DNA of 34,152 nt from an uncultured Bacteroidota bacterium (GCA_902796805.1 CADBQG010000064.1:1-34152); one strand, 5' to 3'. Counted from the stretch's first letter, positions 8,201-16,921 are shown. The notes: generated from the sequence alone by a model not told the origin. Numbers and translations: made by a program.

Positions 8201-8737
8201 TTAAAATTGCTGAAAGATATGCTTTACAGCTTCCCAAAGCACGATGCCAGCGGCCACTGCTACGTTAAGTGAATGTTTTGTCCCGAACTGCGGTATTTCA
8301 ACTGCCAAGTCTGCAATTTCGAGAAGCTCGTCTGTTATTCCGAAAACCTCGTTGCCGACAAAGAACGCCATCTTATCATATTGTTGAAAATCAACATTCT
8401 GCAATAACTTTGAAGAGTCTGTCTGTTCCACAAGAACAATCGCAAATCCATTATCCTTGAGTTTTCGGGCCAAGTCGGTAACATCTTCAAAGTATTGCCA
8501 GTCAACACTTTCAGTTGCACCAAGGGCAGTTTTGCTGATCTCTTTCTGTGGCGGCGTGGCAGTAATCCCGCACAAGTATAGCCTTTCAATGTTGAAGGCG
8601 TCGCAAGTGCGAAATGCTGCGCCGACGTTGTGCATACTTCTGATGTTATCGAGTACCAGCACAACAGGGAATTTGGCTTGAGTCTTGAATTCTCCGGCAC
8701 TCACCCGCCCCATCTCTTCTATATTGAGTTTTCTCAT
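8201..8737 (-). CDS. SpoU/TrmH-family RNA 2'-O-methyltransferase
   Basis: This predicted SAM-dependent enzyme methylates ribose in tRNA or rRNA and has the SPOUT knotted fold. All three family motifs are visible in the 178 residues. Motif 1 is LDNIRSMHNVGAAFRTCDA (about residues 29-47), with the catalytic Arg; motif 2 is FFVGNEVFGI (about 125); motif 3 is PQFGTKHSLNVAVAAGIVLW (about 148). The protein is short and lacks an N-terminal substrate-binding extension, like the compact TrmH-like proteins of Bacteroidota. The exact RNA target cannot be told from sequence. Its start overlaps the end of dnaB by 4 nt (ATGA), so it is translated from the dnaB transcript. Confidence 0.92.
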   Translation of the reverse strand: MRKLNIEEMGRVSAGEFKTQAKFPVVLVLDNIRSMHNVGAAFRTCDAFNIERLYLCGITATPPQKEISKTALGATESVDWQYFEDVTDLARKLKDNGFAIVLVEQTDSSKLLQNVDFQQYDKMAFFVGNEVFGITDELLEIADLAVEIPQFGTKHSLNVAVAAGIVLWEAVKHIFQQF

Positions 8738-10323
8738 AACGGATTTGCTGCAAAAGGAAAATCGTCGTCATTGCTGAAATCCAGAGGATTTGCAGGCGGT
8801 TCGTCGTCATAGCTGGCCATGCTCTCATAGGTGGTGAACGACTGGTTTGGCCTTATGCCGTCGCTTGGATTCGAGAATGTGGTTTCTTCCATATATGCGT
8901 CGCCGCCCACATCACTGAACCTTGTGAAGTTGCTCTCAAACCGAACCCTTACATTGCCTGGACTACCATGCCTGTTTTTTTCGAACTGTATGTCTGCCAG
9001 ACCTTTGGAAGAAGTGAGTCCATCCTCGAAAGTTTCAAGATGGTAAACTTCGGGACGATATATGAAGAGAACCATATCGGCGTCCTGCTCTATTGCGCCG
9101 GATTCTCGGAGGTCGGACAATTGCGGGCGTTTTGAACCGCCGCGTTTCTCAACATCGCGGCTGAGCTGCGAAAGAGCTATGACTGGCACGTCGAGTTCCT
9201 TCGCCAACATCTTGAGCTGGCGGGATATATAGGCTATCTCCTGCTCACGGTTGCCGCCGCGCTTCGAGTTGTCGGTGCCTGCCTGCATGAGTTGAAGATA
9301 GTCAACTATAACCATCTGGATACCGTACTTGTGTTTCAGTCGGCGGCACTTTGCGCGAAGATCGAAGACCGACAGGCCGGGCGTGTCGTCAATGATAAGG
9401 TTTGAATTGTTCAGCTTGCTCACATTTTCCCATAGCCTGGTCCACTCAACTTCTGAAAGTTTGCCTTTCGCGATATGGTCGGACGGTATGCCCGACTCCA
9501 TCGAGAAAAGACGATGAACGAGCTGAGTTGCTGACATTTCGAGAGAGAACATGGCGACCGGGATGTTATAGTCGATGGCGGCGTTGCGGGCCACCGAGAG
9601 AACCAATGATGTTTTGCCCATGGCCGGTCGGGCGGCAATGATTATCAGGTCTGACTTCTGCCATCCTCCTGTCTTCTCGTCAATTGCACGGATTCCGGAT
9701 GGGACGCCCTGGAGATCTTCTTCAGAATTGCGAATTTCGGTGAGTTCGTTCAGGGCTTTTTCTACAATCACACCCAATTCCTTGCTCTCCCTCTTGAGGT
9801 TGTTTTCGACGATTGAAAATATCTTCGACTCGGCGCTGTCCAACAGGTCGAGGATGTCCTGCGAATCTTCGTAAGAGTCATTGATAATCGCGTTGCAGCT
9901 GCTTATGAGTTCCCTCAGAATGAACTTCTCCATCACAACTCGGGCGTAATACTCTATATTCGCCGACGAGCTGATACGGTTTGTCAGTCGGGCAAGATAT
10001 GAAGCGCCGCCCACTATATCAAGAAGTTTGTCTTTCTTCAACTGGTTCGAAACAGTAAGCAGGTCGACAGGCTGCGATGCCATGAAAAGCTTCTTTATGG
10101 CATTGAAAATATGCTGATTCGCCTCCACATAGAACATCTCAGCCTTCAATATGGTCAAGGCCTCCGAAACCGAGCTGTCATCAATCATCAGCGCGCCGAG
10201 TACCGACTCCTCGAACTCAACCGCCTGTGGCGTGAGCTTACCGGTAACCCCCAAGATGTTCTCAACACGATTGTACGACATCTGCCTTGCAGGTCTTGCA
10301 GTTGTAACGTTTTCGTTTTCCAT
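8734..10323 (-). CDS. dnaB: Replicative DNA helicase
   Basis: DnaB is the hexameric 5'-3' helicase that unwinds the chromosome at the replication fork and recruits primase. The 529-residue protein has the N-terminal helical domain (about 30-130, starting PQAVEFEESVLGALMID), a linker, and the RecA-like C-terminal domain. The latter shows Walker A ARPAMGKTSL (about 232), Walker B VIVDYLQLM, the arginine-finger region REQEIAYISRQLK and the signature QLSRDVEKRGG with SGAIEQDADMVLFIYRPE. The tail after about residue 460 is acidic, Pro/Asp-rich and probably disordered. No intein is present. Upstream at 10361-10368 a GATATTTG box on the - strand is a one-mismatch -7 element. The 8734-8737 overlap couples it to the methyltransferase. 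Confidence 0.97.
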   Translation of the reverse strand: MENENVTTARPARQMSYNRVENILGVTGKLTPQAVEFEESVLGALMIDDSSVSEALTILKAEMFYVEANQHIFNAIKKLFMASQPVDLLTVSNQLKKDKLLDIVGGASYLARLTNRISSSANIEYYARVVMEKFILRELISSCNAIINDSYEDSQDILDLLDSAESKIFSIVENNLKRESKELGVIVEKALNELTEIRNSEEDLQGVPSGIRAIDEKTGGWQKSDLIIIAARPAMGKTSLVLSVARNAAIDYNIPVAMFSLEMSATQLVHRLFSMESGIPSDHIAKGKLSEVEWTRLWENVSKLNNSNLIIDDTPGLSVFDLRAKCRRLKHKYGIQMVIVDYLQLMQAGTDNSKRGGNREQEIAYISRQLKMLAKELDVPVIALSQLSRDVEKRGGSKRPQLSDLRESGAIEQDADMVLFIYRPEVYHLETFEDGLTSSKGLADIQFEKNRHGSPGNVRVRFESNFTRFSDVGGDAYMEETTFSNPSDGIRPNQSFTTYESMASYDDEPPANPLDFSNDDDFPFAANPL

Positions 10324-10466
10324 AAATTACAAATTAGCACCCCCGATTTCCAAGGGAGTGCAAATATCATAAAAATGGAACGAACTCCCCTACTCCCCCA
10401 CCCTGTTTTTATCAACAAGATTTCAAGAATATTATTAACAGTTTAATGCCTTGAATTTCAGTATTC

Positions 10467-11867
10467 TTAAGGAATTTCAGATACTGTATCGCCAATCCAG
10501 CGCACGATTTCTTCGAGAACGTCTTCCGAAATCGTCGTCTCTATAACTGCATACTCGTCAACAGTGCCTGATGTGCATGGCTGAAGAAAATGGTTTAGAC
10601 CATCCATTATCACAAATTTATTAGAAGAATTGTGTTTCAGATGTTTGCGCATTTTTGACTGAGACTCAATGGCGGGAACCTGAAGGTCTTTTCCTCCGGA
10701 AATGGCAAGCACCGGCGAACTCACTTTCCTGATGTATGCTTCTGGCTTGATATGGAAAAGCGTGAAATACCACGGGGTTGACAGTGAATAAATTGTTTGG
10801 AATTTCCTGTCTGGTGTCATCTTGTACTCTGCTTTCTCGTCCTCGGTCAGTTTTCCGGTAACCTTATCCCATTTGTCGGCTAAAGCATTTTTGCAATCTT
10901 CAGTATTCTTGCTTTTTATGACTGTTTTATAGAGTTCCTGGCTGATGTTGACAGATTTTTCAAGCATCTCATCAGTGAGTGAAGGGTCGAAAGAGTTGAG
11001 ACTTCTGATTTGATACGTAAGGATGTCGTAGATTGGCAGCGAAACGCCGCCAAGATGTACTGTGAAGTCTATGTCTGGGTTTTGTGCTGCTGCGATGAAA
11101 GCCACAAGGCTGCCCTCGCTGTGTCCCAGGAGCCCCTTCTTGAGATGCTTGAGTTCGGTAATGCGGTTCAGCGAGTCAAGAACGAGTTGGACGGCGTCTG
11201 CAAAGTCGAAGGTTGTCGACTTAATGAAGATTGCGTGAGGGAGGTCGTCGTACCTGAATGTGGCAATGCCCGCCCGTGAGCAGGCGTCGGCAATCACGGC
11301 GAAAGGTCTGTGTCCGAAGCTGAACTCGTCGCGGTCCTGCCACCCGGAGCCGGAGATGAACACAACGAGCGCCTTGGGGTTCTCGGGCATTGTCAGGGTG
11401 CCTGAAATCAGCGTGTAGCGGTTCTTACGGTCGCGGAAGGCCAGCTCTTCAGTCTTGTATCCGAACGGTCCATTTGGTGTCTGAGGACGTATGAACGACT
11501 TTCTCTCTGCCCCTTTTCGCAACGAAAGTCCGAATTTCTTGCTGTGCTGGGTGAAAACACTGGTGATTACGCTGCCTTCGGCGTTTATGTCGCCCGAGAA
11601 TCGTATTCCCAATGACGGCACGGCAAAACTCAGGCTCACACCGTCAAAAACCGCATCATCGGTCTTCTGCCCCACGAAAAACTGGTCCGGACTGTCTAAC
11701 TCCACTACTATACTGTCGCCATGGGTTTTTACGTCTATTCCTATGGTAAGGGAATCAGACTTGGTAACCCCTATCCTGCCCTCCCAATACCCCGTTATCT
11801 CCTGCGCGCTTGTTGTGTAAAACAACAGGAAAGTTGCAATTGCTGTCAATAAGGTTTTTATTTTCAT
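10467..11867 (-). CDS. Exported alpha/beta hydrolase (serine esterase/peptidase-like)
   Basis: This is a 466-residue secreted hydrolase. A signal peptide (residues 1-21, ending TTSAQ) precedes a beta-rich N-terminal domain (about 22-125). The alpha/beta hydrolase core has an oxyanion segment VVFISGSGWQDRDE, nucleophile elbow GHSEGS (about residue 243), acid in ISGGKDLQVP (about 393) and catalytic His in DGLNHFLQ (about 424). A helical cap lies between the nucleophile and the acid. Related Bacteroidota proteins usually have an RYDDRGVG motif after the oxyanion strand; here it reads RYDDLPHA, so that loop has diverged. The substrate is unknown. It is the last gene of a four-gene block joined by 4-nt overlaps, starting inside the Nudix gene's end. 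Confidence 0.88.
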   Translation of the reverse strand: MKIKTLLTAIATFLLFYTTSAQEITGYWEGRIGVTKSDSLTIGIDVKTHGDSIVVELDSPDQFFVGQKTDDAVFDGVSLSFAVPSLGIRFSGDINAEGSVITSVFTQHSKKFGLSLRKGAERKSFIRPQTPNGPFGYKTEELAFRDRKNRYTLISGTLTMPENPKALVVFISGSGWQDRDEFSFGHRPFAVIADACSRAGIATFRYDDLPHAIFIKSTTFDFADAVQLVLDSLNRITELKHLKKGLLGHSEGSLVAFIAAAQNPDIDFTVHLGGVSLPIYDILTYQIRSLNSFDPSLTDEMLEKSVNISQELYKTVIKSKNTEDCKNALADKWDKVTGKLTEDEKAEYKMTPDRKFQTIYSLSTPWYFTLFHIKPEAYIRKVSSPVLAISGGKDLQVPAIESQSKMRKHLKHNSSNKFVIMDGLNHFLQPCTSGTVDEYAVIETTISEDVLEEIVRWIGDTVSEIP

Positions 11868-12400
11868 ACTGTATTCAAATAGTTAACTGTCTTTTCCCAC
11901 AGTTCCTTGAGAGAACGGTAAGAATCCATGAGCTTGTGGCCGACATCGGCAACCCCAACCCACTCGGCACGTGAAATCTCCTCCTCTGTCTGGGGCTTGA
12001 GTTCGCCACCGCCGCTATACGACATGAGATACCAGTGCGTTATTTTAAGAATCCTGGTGTCATTGATATTGTAGGTATGGTATGTTTCGGGGAGTAGGCA
12101 GACTACTTCAAGGCTTGTCGCCCTGGTTTCCTCTCGCACCTCCCTGACAGCGGCCTCTACATAGTCTTCCCCTTCTTCAACCTTGCCTTTGGGAAAGTCC
12201 CATCTGCCAAGACGGTAGATCATGAGAACGGAGCCATCTGTGTCTCTGACAATTCCGCCAGCGGCGTGGATAACCTTGTAGCCGGAGACGAAATTCGACC
12301 ATTCCTCTTCAGAAGCAACAGGCACTGGAGAGTCATCTACATAGACCTTTATCGGAAATCTGTTCATTATTTTCAGTAAAGATATAATTTTTTCATTCAT
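11864..12400 (-). CDS. Nudix hydrolase
   Basis: This is a predicted Mg2+-dependent pyrophosphohydrolase of nucleoside-diphosphate-linked compounds. A 60-residue N-terminal extension precedes the Nudix fold. The Nudix box reads GKVEEGEDYVEAAVREVREE, matching GX5EX7REUXEE, but the Gly expected two residues after the EE is Arg (REETRA). The metal-binding glutamates are intact. AGGIVRDTDGSVLMIYRLGR precedes the box as in DIPP/MutT-like members. I chose the ATG at 12398-12400 because it gives an ATGA overlap with the TolC-like gene; an in-frame ATG at 12413-12415 would add five residues. The substrate is unknown. Confidence 0.9.
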   Translation of the reverse strand: MNEKIISLLKIMNRFPIKVYVDDSPVPVASEEEWSNFVSGYKVIHAAGGIVRDTDGSVLMIYRLGRWDFPKGKVEEGEDYVEAAVREVREETRATSLEVVCLLPETYHTYNINDTRILKITHWYLMSYSGGGELKPQTEEEISRAEWVGVADVGHKLMDSYRSLKELWEKTVNYLNTV

Positions 12401-13188
12401 TTCAAGTGATTCCATCTGTTAAGGAATGACCGCTGCAAGCAGATGATTTCGTCGGTGTACTCAATGCCGATTGCCTGGCACAGGGCTTGCTTTGCCAATA
12501 GGAGGCTGTTGTTCACCTTGGAGATCGATGATTTTATCTCGCTCTGCTTGATTTTCACTTTCAGTTCGTTGTTTTTTGTTGTGAGTTCGTTCTCAACGGC
12601 AGCTGACACGTCGTGTCTCAGCGTGTCGAGGAAACCTTGTGCCTGTTGTAGAACTGCCGTCTTCTCATTCAGCGAATGGATTAGCCAGAAAAGTTCCTCC
12701 ACCTGTTCGATTGTCTTTGTCAGGGCAATGTCTTGCTGCAGTTCAGATGCGCTGACGCCAATGGACGCGAGCCTGTTTGAGTTCACGATTCTTCCGCCGG
12801 CAAACACAGGCTGGGTGGCCGTGGCAGCAACCATTACACCGTTCTCGAAAAGCGACAGATGGTCTGGAAGACCGTAGTTTCTGCCGTATTCGGAATACAG
12901 GTTGTGAAGCAACTGGCGCGACTGTGCGTCTTTCACGTCGTCAATTCCGTAGGTGAGAAGCGGCTTGAAGGCATAATATCCGCCGGCAGTAACATTGACT
13001 TTAGGAAAATAGTTCGAGAAGGCCTGTCTTTTAACAGCGTATGCGGCTTCAACATCCAATCCTGCATTCTTGACCTCAATATTGTTCTCTAACGCCATGT
13101 TTATGCAGTCGTGCAGTGTGTATGTTTGCGCGGATGAGACAGTGCATAACAGTGTAATGAGAATTGTAAATATCTGGGAATGTTTCAT
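12397..13188 (-). CDS. TolC-family outer membrane efflux protein, half length
   Basis: Members of this family form trimeric outer-membrane exit ducts for RND and type I pumps. A signal peptide (residues 1-20, ending VSSAQ) is followed by the typical first repeat: TLHDCINMALENNIEVKNA, then YFPKVNVTAGGYY, then TQPVFAGGRIVNSNRLA, then long helices. The frame stops at residue 263, whereas family members have about 420-480 residues in two structural repeats. The second repeat is missing, and the DNA that follows is the Nudix gene, not a shifted remainder. A duct could only form if half-units paired, which I consider unlikely. It overlaps the chimeric RND gene by 4 nt. It is probably a truncated, perhaps non-functional, efflux component. 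Confidence 0.82.
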   Translation of the reverse strand: MKHSQIFTILITLLCTVSSAQTYTLHDCINMALENNIEVKNAGLDVEAAYAVKRQAFSNYFPKVNVTAGGYYAFKPLLTYGIDDVKDAQSRQLLHNLYSEYGRNYGLPDHLSLFENGVMVAATATQPVFAGGRIVNSNRLASIGVSASELQQDIALTKTIEQVEELFWLIHSLNEKTAVLQQAQGFLDTLRHDVSAAVENELTTKNNELKVKIKQSEIKSSISKVNNSLLLAKQALCQAIGIEYTDEIICLQRSFLNRWNHLK

Positions 13189-14471
13189 TTGCGTTTGTTT
13201 TTAAACATCTGCCAATATGCAACGGGGAGCACCGTTACCACAAGCGGCAGGGAGAATATAGTCCCGAAGCAAATCACAACGCCCATAGGCATCCACAGGG
13301 AGGTGTGCGCTATTATCATAGGGGTCACGCCTAAGGCCGTTGTGGCAGAGGTGAGGAATATGGGTCTCATTCGGCGCTTTCCGGCCTCGAAACCGGCCTC
13401 CTTTGCGGAAAGATGACGGTTTGTGCGCAGATTCTCCGCGTATTCGAACATTATTATGGCATTCCTGACAATAATGCCTATAAGACTCACAACACCTAAC
13501 ACCGCTGTTATGCTGAAGTCGAGCCTGAAAATCCATAGTCCGAGGCATGCGCCGAAGATGCAGATAAGGCTTGCGGAAAGTGTGAGGAAGACAATGTCGA
13601 GTTTTCCGAAGTGATAGAGCTGGAATATGAAAAGCACGAGGATGGCGGCTATGAAGCTCAAGACAATCTGTGGTATCACGTCGTTGTTGGCGCCGGTCAG
13701 GCCGCCGTAGGATATTTCAACGCCCTGCGGCAGAGCGAGCATGATGGTTTCCTTGATGTGCCCGTCGATTTTCTTCATCACGTCAGGCTGGCTGTAGCCG
13801 TGCTTGAGGTCGGCGCCGACAGTTATGGTGCGTATGCTGTTCTTCCGGTTTATTACCGCGTCCTGCCACTCCGGCCCGGTACTCGCCACGTGGCGCAGCG
13901 GCACCCACACATCGGGAATGGATGTGGGTATTTGCAGGTTCTCAATGTCGTCGTACGTGAACGCACTGTCGATGTTTTGAGTGTAGAGGTTAACGGGTAC
14001 TTTGTAGTCGCCTTCCCAGATGTTGGTGAGTGTCTGCCCGCCCACAACCGACGAAAGATACACTGCCAACATGCTCTGTGATATGCCGAGGCGCGTCGCC
14101 TCGTCGCCTTTAAGCGTTATCTTTATGTTTTGCGACGTCTCGTCCATGTCGGAATGCACCCACGTCAGTTCGGACATCTGGCTCATTAAGTTCTTGATGG
14201 AGTCGTTGGCGAAATCTGCAACAACTGTATAGCATGGGCCGTTCATCTCGTTGAACGTGAGCAGCAGCTCGTTCTTGCCGCGCTCCTTGTAGATGTTGAG
14301 CTGTCCGTTCTTGTGTATCAGATGGAACTCCGATGTGCCGTCAGAGTTTATGATTTCAACTTCTCCTGAAAGTTTGTAGCTGAAGTCCCCTACATACCCG
14401 TTTGCGCCGCGCCTGCAAGAAACCACAACTAATGTACTTAGTATCAAGAATATAAACATTATCTTTCTCAT
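13185..14471 (-). CDS. Chimera: lipoprotein N-terminus fused to the C-terminal half of an RND efflux pump
   Basis: The 428-residue frame has two unrelated parts. Residues 1-88 are a small lipoprotein: signal MRKIMFIFLILSTLVVVSC with lipid Cys19, then beta-type sequence. From about residue 89 it matches the second periplasmic loop and TM8-TM12 of an AcrB-like pump: WVHSDMDETSQNIKITLKGD, EATRLGISQSM, then five hydrophobic segments near 267-285, 290-314, 318-343, 369-388 and 393-420, with IGIIVRNAIIMFEYAENL and RRMRPIFLTSATTALGVTPM. TM1-TM7, the first porter half and the TM4 proton-relay aspartates are absent, and no membrane-fusion gene is present. Normal pumps exceed 1000 residues. Topology is still consistent (outside start, five TMs). 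It overlaps the TolC-like gene by 4 nt. I infer a deletion fusion; it cannot pump on its own. Confidence 0.82.
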   Translation of the reverse strand: MRKIMFIFLILSTLVVVSCRRGANGYVGDFSYKLSGEVEIINSDGTSEFHLIHKNGQLNIYKERGKNELLLTFNEMNGPCYTVVADFANDSIKNLMSQMSELTWVHSDMDETSQNIKITLKGDEATRLGISQSMLAVYLSSVVGGQTLTNIWEGDYKVPVNLYTQNIDSAFTYDDIENLQIPTSIPDVWVPLRHVASTGPEWQDAVINRKNSIRTITVGADLKHGYSQPDVMKKIDGHIKETIMLALPQGVEISYGGLTGANNDVIPQIVLSFIAAILVLFIFQLYHFGKLDIVFLTLSASLICIFGACLGLWIFRLDFSITAVLGVVSLIGIIVRNAIIMFEYAENLRTNRHLSAKEAGFEAGKRRMRPIFLTSATTALGVTPMIIAHTSLWMPMGVVICFGTIFSLPLVVTVLPVAYWQMFKNKRK

Positions 14472-14501
14472 ACTATCAAATTAAATTTTTCACGGGGACT
14501 A

Positions 14502-14594
14502 AGATAAGAAATAAATTCGATTTATGACATCGACACCTTTTGCCTGTATTGTTTGCCCATATAAATACTCACCTGATGTCTTAATTTCTTATCT
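14502..14594. repeat. 11-bp inverted repeat in the divergent promoter region
   Basis: AGATAAGAAAT at 14502-14512 and its exact complement ATTTCTTATCT at 14584-14594 flank 71 bp between the RND chimera and the OppC-like gene. It is AT-rich, so chance is possible; an operator or RNA hairpin is the alternative. Confidence 0.4.
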
Positions 14595-14630
14595 CCTTAA
14601 TTCCACTTACTCCCAATCAGAAAAAAATAG

Positions 14631-14638
14631 TACTTTTG
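14631..14638 (+). promoter_or_regulatory. -7 box of the OppC-like gene
   Basis: TACTTTTG is a perfect TAnnTTTG box, 14 bp before the ATG at 14653. It supports that start over the longer frame opening at 14524, whose first 43 codons would lie upstream of transcription. Confidence 0.65.
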
Positions 14639-14652
14639 CGCGTTTTTTTGGC

Positions 14653-15756
14653 ATGGGAATTTTCAGAAAAAGCAAAAAGGAAGATAGTGAAAGGGCTGTT
14701 TCACTGCATGATATAGCATGGAGGCGCTTCAGGGGCAATGTACAAGGCATGGTCGGCTTAACATACGTCGGCCTGGTGCTTGTTGTGGCGGTGCTCGGCT
14801 ATCTGATCACTCCCGACCACTCGCCCTACTGTAACCATCAGCAGCTTGAGATTGCACTGCAGAAACCTGGTTTTTCGGTCAAGCTCTTAGAAGTTAAATC
14901 ACAGCATGACGTTCCGAGACGCGGTCTGCTTGGGAGGATGCTTTTCGGGCAGCCGGACATTTACAATACAGTTCCTGTTGACGAAGTCGAGTATGCAGGT
15001 GATTCTGTGCGCGTCAAGTTGTTCGAGCAGCCATATCATGAGGTTTTCGCAAAAGCTGACCTGTCGGAGAGGGTGTTTCGGGAGCAGACCTTCGTTCTCG
15101 GCACCGACCGCTACGGCAGGGATGTTCTGAGCCAACTCATGATCGGGGCTCGCGTGAGCCTGTCTGTGGGCTTCCTTTCAATCTTCATAGCACTGGTAAT
15201 AGGTATCGCGGTGGGCGCCGCCGCCGGCTACTACCGCGGGAAAGTCGACGATGTGCTGACCTTCATCATCAACGTGGTGTGGTCCATCCCCACCCTTCTG
15301 CTCGTCTTCGCCATCAATTTCGCGCTCGGGAAAGGTTTCTGGAAGATCTTCCTCGCCATAGGCCTGACCATGTGGGTAGACATTGCGCGTGTTGTCCGCG
15401 GGCAGTTCATGAGTCTTCGGGAACAGGATTTCGTAGAGTCGGGCAAGGCATTGGGATTCAGCGATTTCAGAATCATCTTCAAGCATATACTTCCTAACAT
15501 AACAGGCACCATAATAGTGATTGCCGCATCCAACTTCTCCTCTGCGATTCTGATGGAGGCCGGGCTCAGCTTTCTGGGCTTCGGCGTGCAGCCCCCCACC
15601 CCGTCGTGGGGAATGATGATGAAGGAGAACTACGCGTACATTGTTCTCGACAAGGCCTACCTGGCTTTGGTGCCCGGCGTGGCAATAATGCTTCTTGTCC
15701 TTTCTTTTATGCTGATAGGCAACGCGCTGCGCGACAGCATGGATGTCCGCAGCTGA
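14653..15756 (+). CDS. ABC transporter permease, OppC/DppC family
   Basis: This inner-membrane permease resembles the second permease of peptide/nickel importers. The 367-residue protein has one N-terminal TM (about residues 38-56), then about 95 residues of non-membrane sequence, then the binding-protein-dependent transport domain. That domain begins at GTDRYGRDVLSQLMIGARVS, has five further TMs, and carries the EAA-type coupling motif ESGKALGFSDFRIIFKHILP and the C-terminal LSFLGFGVQPPTPSWG. The insert between TM1 and the core, which contains a basic patch (VPRRGLLGRML), is longer than in E. coli OppC. No partner permease, ATPase or binding protein is adjacent, so it is an orphan here. I start at 14653 because the -7 box at 14631-14638 lies inside the longer frame. 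Confidence 0.88.
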   Translation: MGIFRKSKKEDSERAVSLHDIAWRRFRGNVQGMVGLTYVGLVLVVAVLGYLITPDHSPYCNHQQLEIALQKPGFSVKLLEVKSQHDVPRRGLLGRMLFGQPDIYNTVPVDEVEYAGDSVRVKLFEQPYHEVFAKADLSERVFREQTFVLGTDRYGRDVLSQLMIGARVSLSVGFLSIFIALVIGIAVGAAAGYYRGKVDDVLTFIINVVWSIPTLLLVFAINFALGKGFWKIFLAIGLTMWVDIARVVRGQFMSLREQDFVESGKALGFSDFRIIFKHILPNITGTIIVIAASNFSSAILMEAGLSFLGFGVQPPTPSWGMMMKENYAYIVLDKAYLALVPGVAIMLLVLSFMLIGNALRDSMDVRS

Positions 15757-15780
15757 ATGTTTTCCGGCTTGCACCTTGCG

Positions 15781-16512
15781 CTACCTGCGCAGTTCAAAGT
15801 TGCTGCCAAGGTACACTTTCTTTACTATCGGGTCGGCCGCGAGTTCTTCGGCAGTGCCCGACTTCAGCACCTTGCCCTCGAAAAGGAGGTAGGCGCGGTC
15901 GGTGATAGAGAGCGTCTCATGCACGTTGTGGTCGGTGATCACAATCCCGATATTTCGGTCTTTCAGTTTCCTCACAATAGACTGTATGTCCTCCACGGCA
16001 ATGGGATCCACCCCGGCGAACGGCTCGTCGAGCAGGATGAACTTCGGATCGGAGGCGAGGCAACGGGCAATCTCAACGCGTCGCCGTTCCCCACCGGAAA
16101 GATTGTTGCCCTTGTTGCGACGCACTTTCTCGATGTTGAACTCGGATATTAAACTCTCTAACTTCTCGTTTTGCTCCACTTTGCTCTTCCCGCTGAATTC
16201 CAGTATGGCCCTGATGTTGTCCTCCACGGTCATCTGCCTGAAGACCGATGCCTCCTGCGGCAGATACGCTATTCCCGACTGCGCCCGCTTGTACATGGGC
16301 AGCTCTGTAATGTCGTTGTTGTCGAGGAAAATCCTCCCTGAAAACGGCTTGATCAGACCCACAATCATATAGAACGACGTTGTCTTTCCGGCGCCGTTGG
16401 GCCCGAGCAGACCGACTATCTCACCCTGCCTGAACGAAATCGAGACCTCGTTGACAACAGTGCGGTTCTTGTATTTCTTGACTAACTTGTCGGTGTTGAT
16501 GATGTGCTCCAT
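15781..16512 (-). CDS. lptB: LPS export ABC transporter ATP-binding protein LptB
   Basis: LptB is the ATPase that, with LptFG, extracts lipopolysaccharide from the inner membrane and drives it across the Lpt bridge. The 243 residues show Walker [11 protein letters not shown] (about 36), the Q-loop in [18 protein letters not shown], the signature [13 protein letters not shown] (about 138), Walker [15 protein letters not shown] and the H-loop [10 protein letters not shown]. The ASVFRQ and FAGVDPIAV segments are characteristic of LptB rather than of general ABC ATPases. It is the last gene of the DUF4290-ABC-SRPBCC-lptB set, starting 1 nt after the SRPBCC stop. It converges with the OppC-like gene. 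Confidence 0.94.
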   Translation of the reverse strand: MEHIINTDKLVKKYKNRTVVNEVSISFRQGEIVGLLGPNGAGKTTSFYMIVGLIKPFSGRIFLDNNDITELPMYKRAQSGIAYLPQEASVFRQMTVEDNIRAILEFSGKSKVEQNEKLESLISEFNIEKVRRNKGNNLSGGERRRVEIARCLASDPKFILLDEPFAGVDPIAVEDIQSIVRKLKDRNIGIVITDHNVHETLSITDRAYLLFEGKVLKSGTAEELAADPIVKKVYLGSNFELRR

Positions 16513-16513
16513 G

Positions 16514-16921
16514 TCAGCTGTTCTCTATTGCCTTTTTAAGATATTGCATTGCCGAGCTTGTGAACTTCTCCAACAGTCCCTTCACCATGCCTTGCAGGAA
16601 GAAAGGCACGTCGGCGGAAAGACGCCCTTGAAGTTCTGTTTCGGCGGCGCCCACAGGAGTCAGGGTAAACACCACATCGGCGGAAATCCCCTTGTCGGTG
16701 GAAATCCTGTAAACCACTTTCGAGAACGGGACCCGCTCGGCGATGGCGACGTTGCAGTTTGCAACACCCTGCATGTTGAAACTGCAGCCGTTCTCCGTTG
16801 CCTTCCAGTCTGTGATGCCCGGGATTCCCTCGAGCGTCCTTCCCATGAAACCGGTGAGGACGGAATAAGCCTTCTCATCGGTCACCGACAGGGTTTCAAT
16901 ATTGCTGTCTATCTGTAGCAT
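16514..16921 (-). CDS. SRPBCC/START-like fold protein
   Basis: This is a 135-residue cytosolic protein with the pattern of the SRPBCC (Bet v1-like) ligand-binding fold. It has a first strand [13 protein letters not shown], a helical region, then a run of strands ([50 protein letters not shown]), and a long C-terminal helix ([20 protein letters not shown]). Such proteins bind hydrophobic molecules in a cavity between the helix and the sheet. No catalytic residues can be named. It sits 1 nt before lptB and 24 nt after the ABC permease, a context of envelope lipid transport, so a lipid ligand is a reasonable guess only. The family call is by overall pattern, with moderate certainty. Confidence 0.72.
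   Translation of the reverse strand: MLQIDSNIETLSVTDEKAYSVLTGFMGRTLEGIPGITDWKATENGCSFNMQGVANCNVAIAERVPFSKVVYRISTDKGISADVVFTLTPVGAAETELQGRLSADVPFFLQGMVKGLLEKFTSSAMQYLKKAIENS

Noticed and set aside
14524..14652. 43-codon N-terminal extension of the OppC-like permease
   Set aside because: A perfect -7 box lies inside it, and the residues look non-coding.
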